Positions 63,252 to 64,000 of a stretch of DNA of 64,000 nucleotides are shown here, piece by piece (positions within the stretch are counted from its first letter, which is position 1; the number at the start of each line of letters is the position of its first letter). The notes below the pieces were generated by a model. That model saw only the letters and a list, made by a program, of their open reading frames with translations. It had not been told where the DNA came from and made no database searches. The translations under genes were made by a program, and so were the position numbers. The stretch spans positions 17,992,880-18,056,879 of the forward strand of contig CM028336.1 of assembly GCA_016647705.1 (NCBI GenBank). The letters are read 5' to 3'. Origin of the DNA: Eucommia ulmoides (taxonomy: Eukaryota; Streptophyta; Magnoliopsida; Garryales; Eucommiaceae).

Positions 63252-64000
63252 TGATAGGTGTGAAAAACCTATCCATTTTTAAACCAAATTTATTAGTTTT
63301 CAAGTGTTTTAGTTATATTTAATTGTGTTTTAGTTTGTTTTAGTGTAAAACAGGTGAAGAGACGTTAAAGGGCGAGAAATAAGTGAAAAGGGTGGAGAAA
63401 CGGTGAACAAAATGTGCAAAACAGGATTTCGGTGAATGAAGATCACCGCCTAGGCGGAAAAGAGGCAGAATGTTGGAGTGCTGAAGGGCTGAACCACCGC
63501 CTAGGTGAAGTTACCGACAGAAGCTTAACCGACTTAAGTCCACCGCCTAAGCGGTGAACCATCGCTTAGGCGGTAACACTTTGCACAGAAATATCTATTT
63601 TCAGATATTTTGAAGATATTCCCAAACCTTACCTATTTAACCCTTTTCTCCACCAAACCTCAAAAGCCTTAGACATGAGAGGAGGCTCCGGTTGACATCT
63701 TGAGAGCTCTCATTCCACCTTAGTTAGGTTTAGGTAATTTAGGAAGTAGATTAGATTATTTTAGGAGGTGTTCTTGGCCAATCCTTGAAGAGCTAGAAGA
63801 GGAAGTTCATAAACGGAGAAGAGGAAGCTCGAGAGGACTGTTCTTTGGCGAAAGTGGACTACTCCACTTTGAGATTTGACTTTTCTTCCCTTGTTTCCAT
63901 CTTTGTATTTAATGTTTATTGTTGATGATGATGATATCCTCTTGATTTAATGTTGTATTGTCTAAAAACATGTTAGTGTAATTTAGAGATTAGTTAGGGA
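63252..64000 (+). mobile_element. Same LTR family, copy 4, 5' half only
   Basis: Starts TGATAGGTGTGAAAAACCTA, then AAACCAAATTTATTAGTTTTC as in copies 1-3. A palindrome array of CCTAGG type (ACCGCCTAGGCGG, ACCGCCTAGGTGA, CACCGCCTAAGCGGTG, CGCTTAGGCGG) spans 63440-63575. A TATA-like CCTATTTAACCC follows at about 63628. The copy runs off the window. Whether it is a solo LTR or part of a full element cannot be told. Confidence 0.82.
63440..63575. repeat. CCTAGG-type palindrome array in copy 4
   Basis: Four palindromic motifs with core CGCCTAGGCG or CGCCTAAGCG lie upstream of the TATA-like box. They are the same type as in copy 2, not as in copies 1 and 3. Confidence 0.8.

Overview
The window looks like plant nuclear DNA from a repeat-dense, AT-rich part of an angiosperm chromosome, probably a eudicot, although I cannot name the species. 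Nearly everything recognisable is a transposable element or its debris. The families seen are Ty3/gypsy and Ty1/copia retrotransposons, a plant MULE carrying a plant-mobile-domain gene, a BED-finger hAT transposase, and LTR elements primed by initiator tRNA-Met. The only host-type gene is a two-exon fragment of a GDSL esterase/lipase on the minus strand (29501-29974). No rRNA, tRNA, CRISPR or bacterial-type operon structure is visible.

Layout. (1) 1-4640: a decayed plus-strand Ty3/gypsy polyprotein whose RT core is deleted. (2) 4641-9495: non-coding, tandem-repeat-rich retroelement sequence, with a minus-oriented LTR/PBS junction at about 7606-7621 and a 40-bp minisatellite at 8166-8645. (3) 9501-14240: a structurally complete, young, GC-rich non-autonomous LTR retrotransposon of TR-GAG type. 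Its LTRs are both 1324 bp, its TSD is GTAGT, and it has one intact gag on the minus strand and no pol. (4) 14246-21631: an old plus-strand copia pol, plus solo-LTR copy 1 at 16137-17529. (5) 21632-28434: a minus-strand copia element with tiny 160-bp LTRs, split by solo-LTR copy 2 (24618-26228). (6) 28435-33154: the GDSL fragment, AT-rich DNA and a roughly 209-bp tandem repeat. (7) 33155-44803: a decayed plus-strand copia whose second LTR copy is split by a 6.6-kb MULE (37265-43889) with 97-bp TIRs. (8) 44804-49400: LTR debris and solo-LTR copy 3 (46333-47753, TSD TGTAC). (9) 50163-52290: a decayed minus-strand hAT transposase. (10) 52300-58358: AT-rich DNA, microsatellites, a copia LTR ending in a PBS at 57402, and a copia gag scrap. 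(11) 58359-62470: an LTR-like promoter region and a broken, intron-containing gene resembling the Transposase_28/'putative gypsy-type transposon' family. (12) 63252-64000: the start of solo-LTR copy 4.

The most interesting signals are two. The first is the TR-GAG element, a gag-only retrotransposon that looks recently mobile and must rely on Pol supplied in trans. The second is a dispersed 1.4-1.6 kb solo-LTR family. In all four copies a fast-evolving array of short G+C palindromes sits at a nearly fixed distance upstream of the TATA box. The array core differs between copies (CCTAGG type versus GC-GC type) while the flanking LTR is conserved.

The elements form a nested stack. TR-GAG sits in older LTR-type sequence, solo LTRs sit in copia coding regions, and the MULE sits in a copia LTR. 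Apart from the TR-GAG gag, every coding region inspected carries stops, frameshifts or deletions. All family assignments rest on motif recognition by eye, not on database searches.
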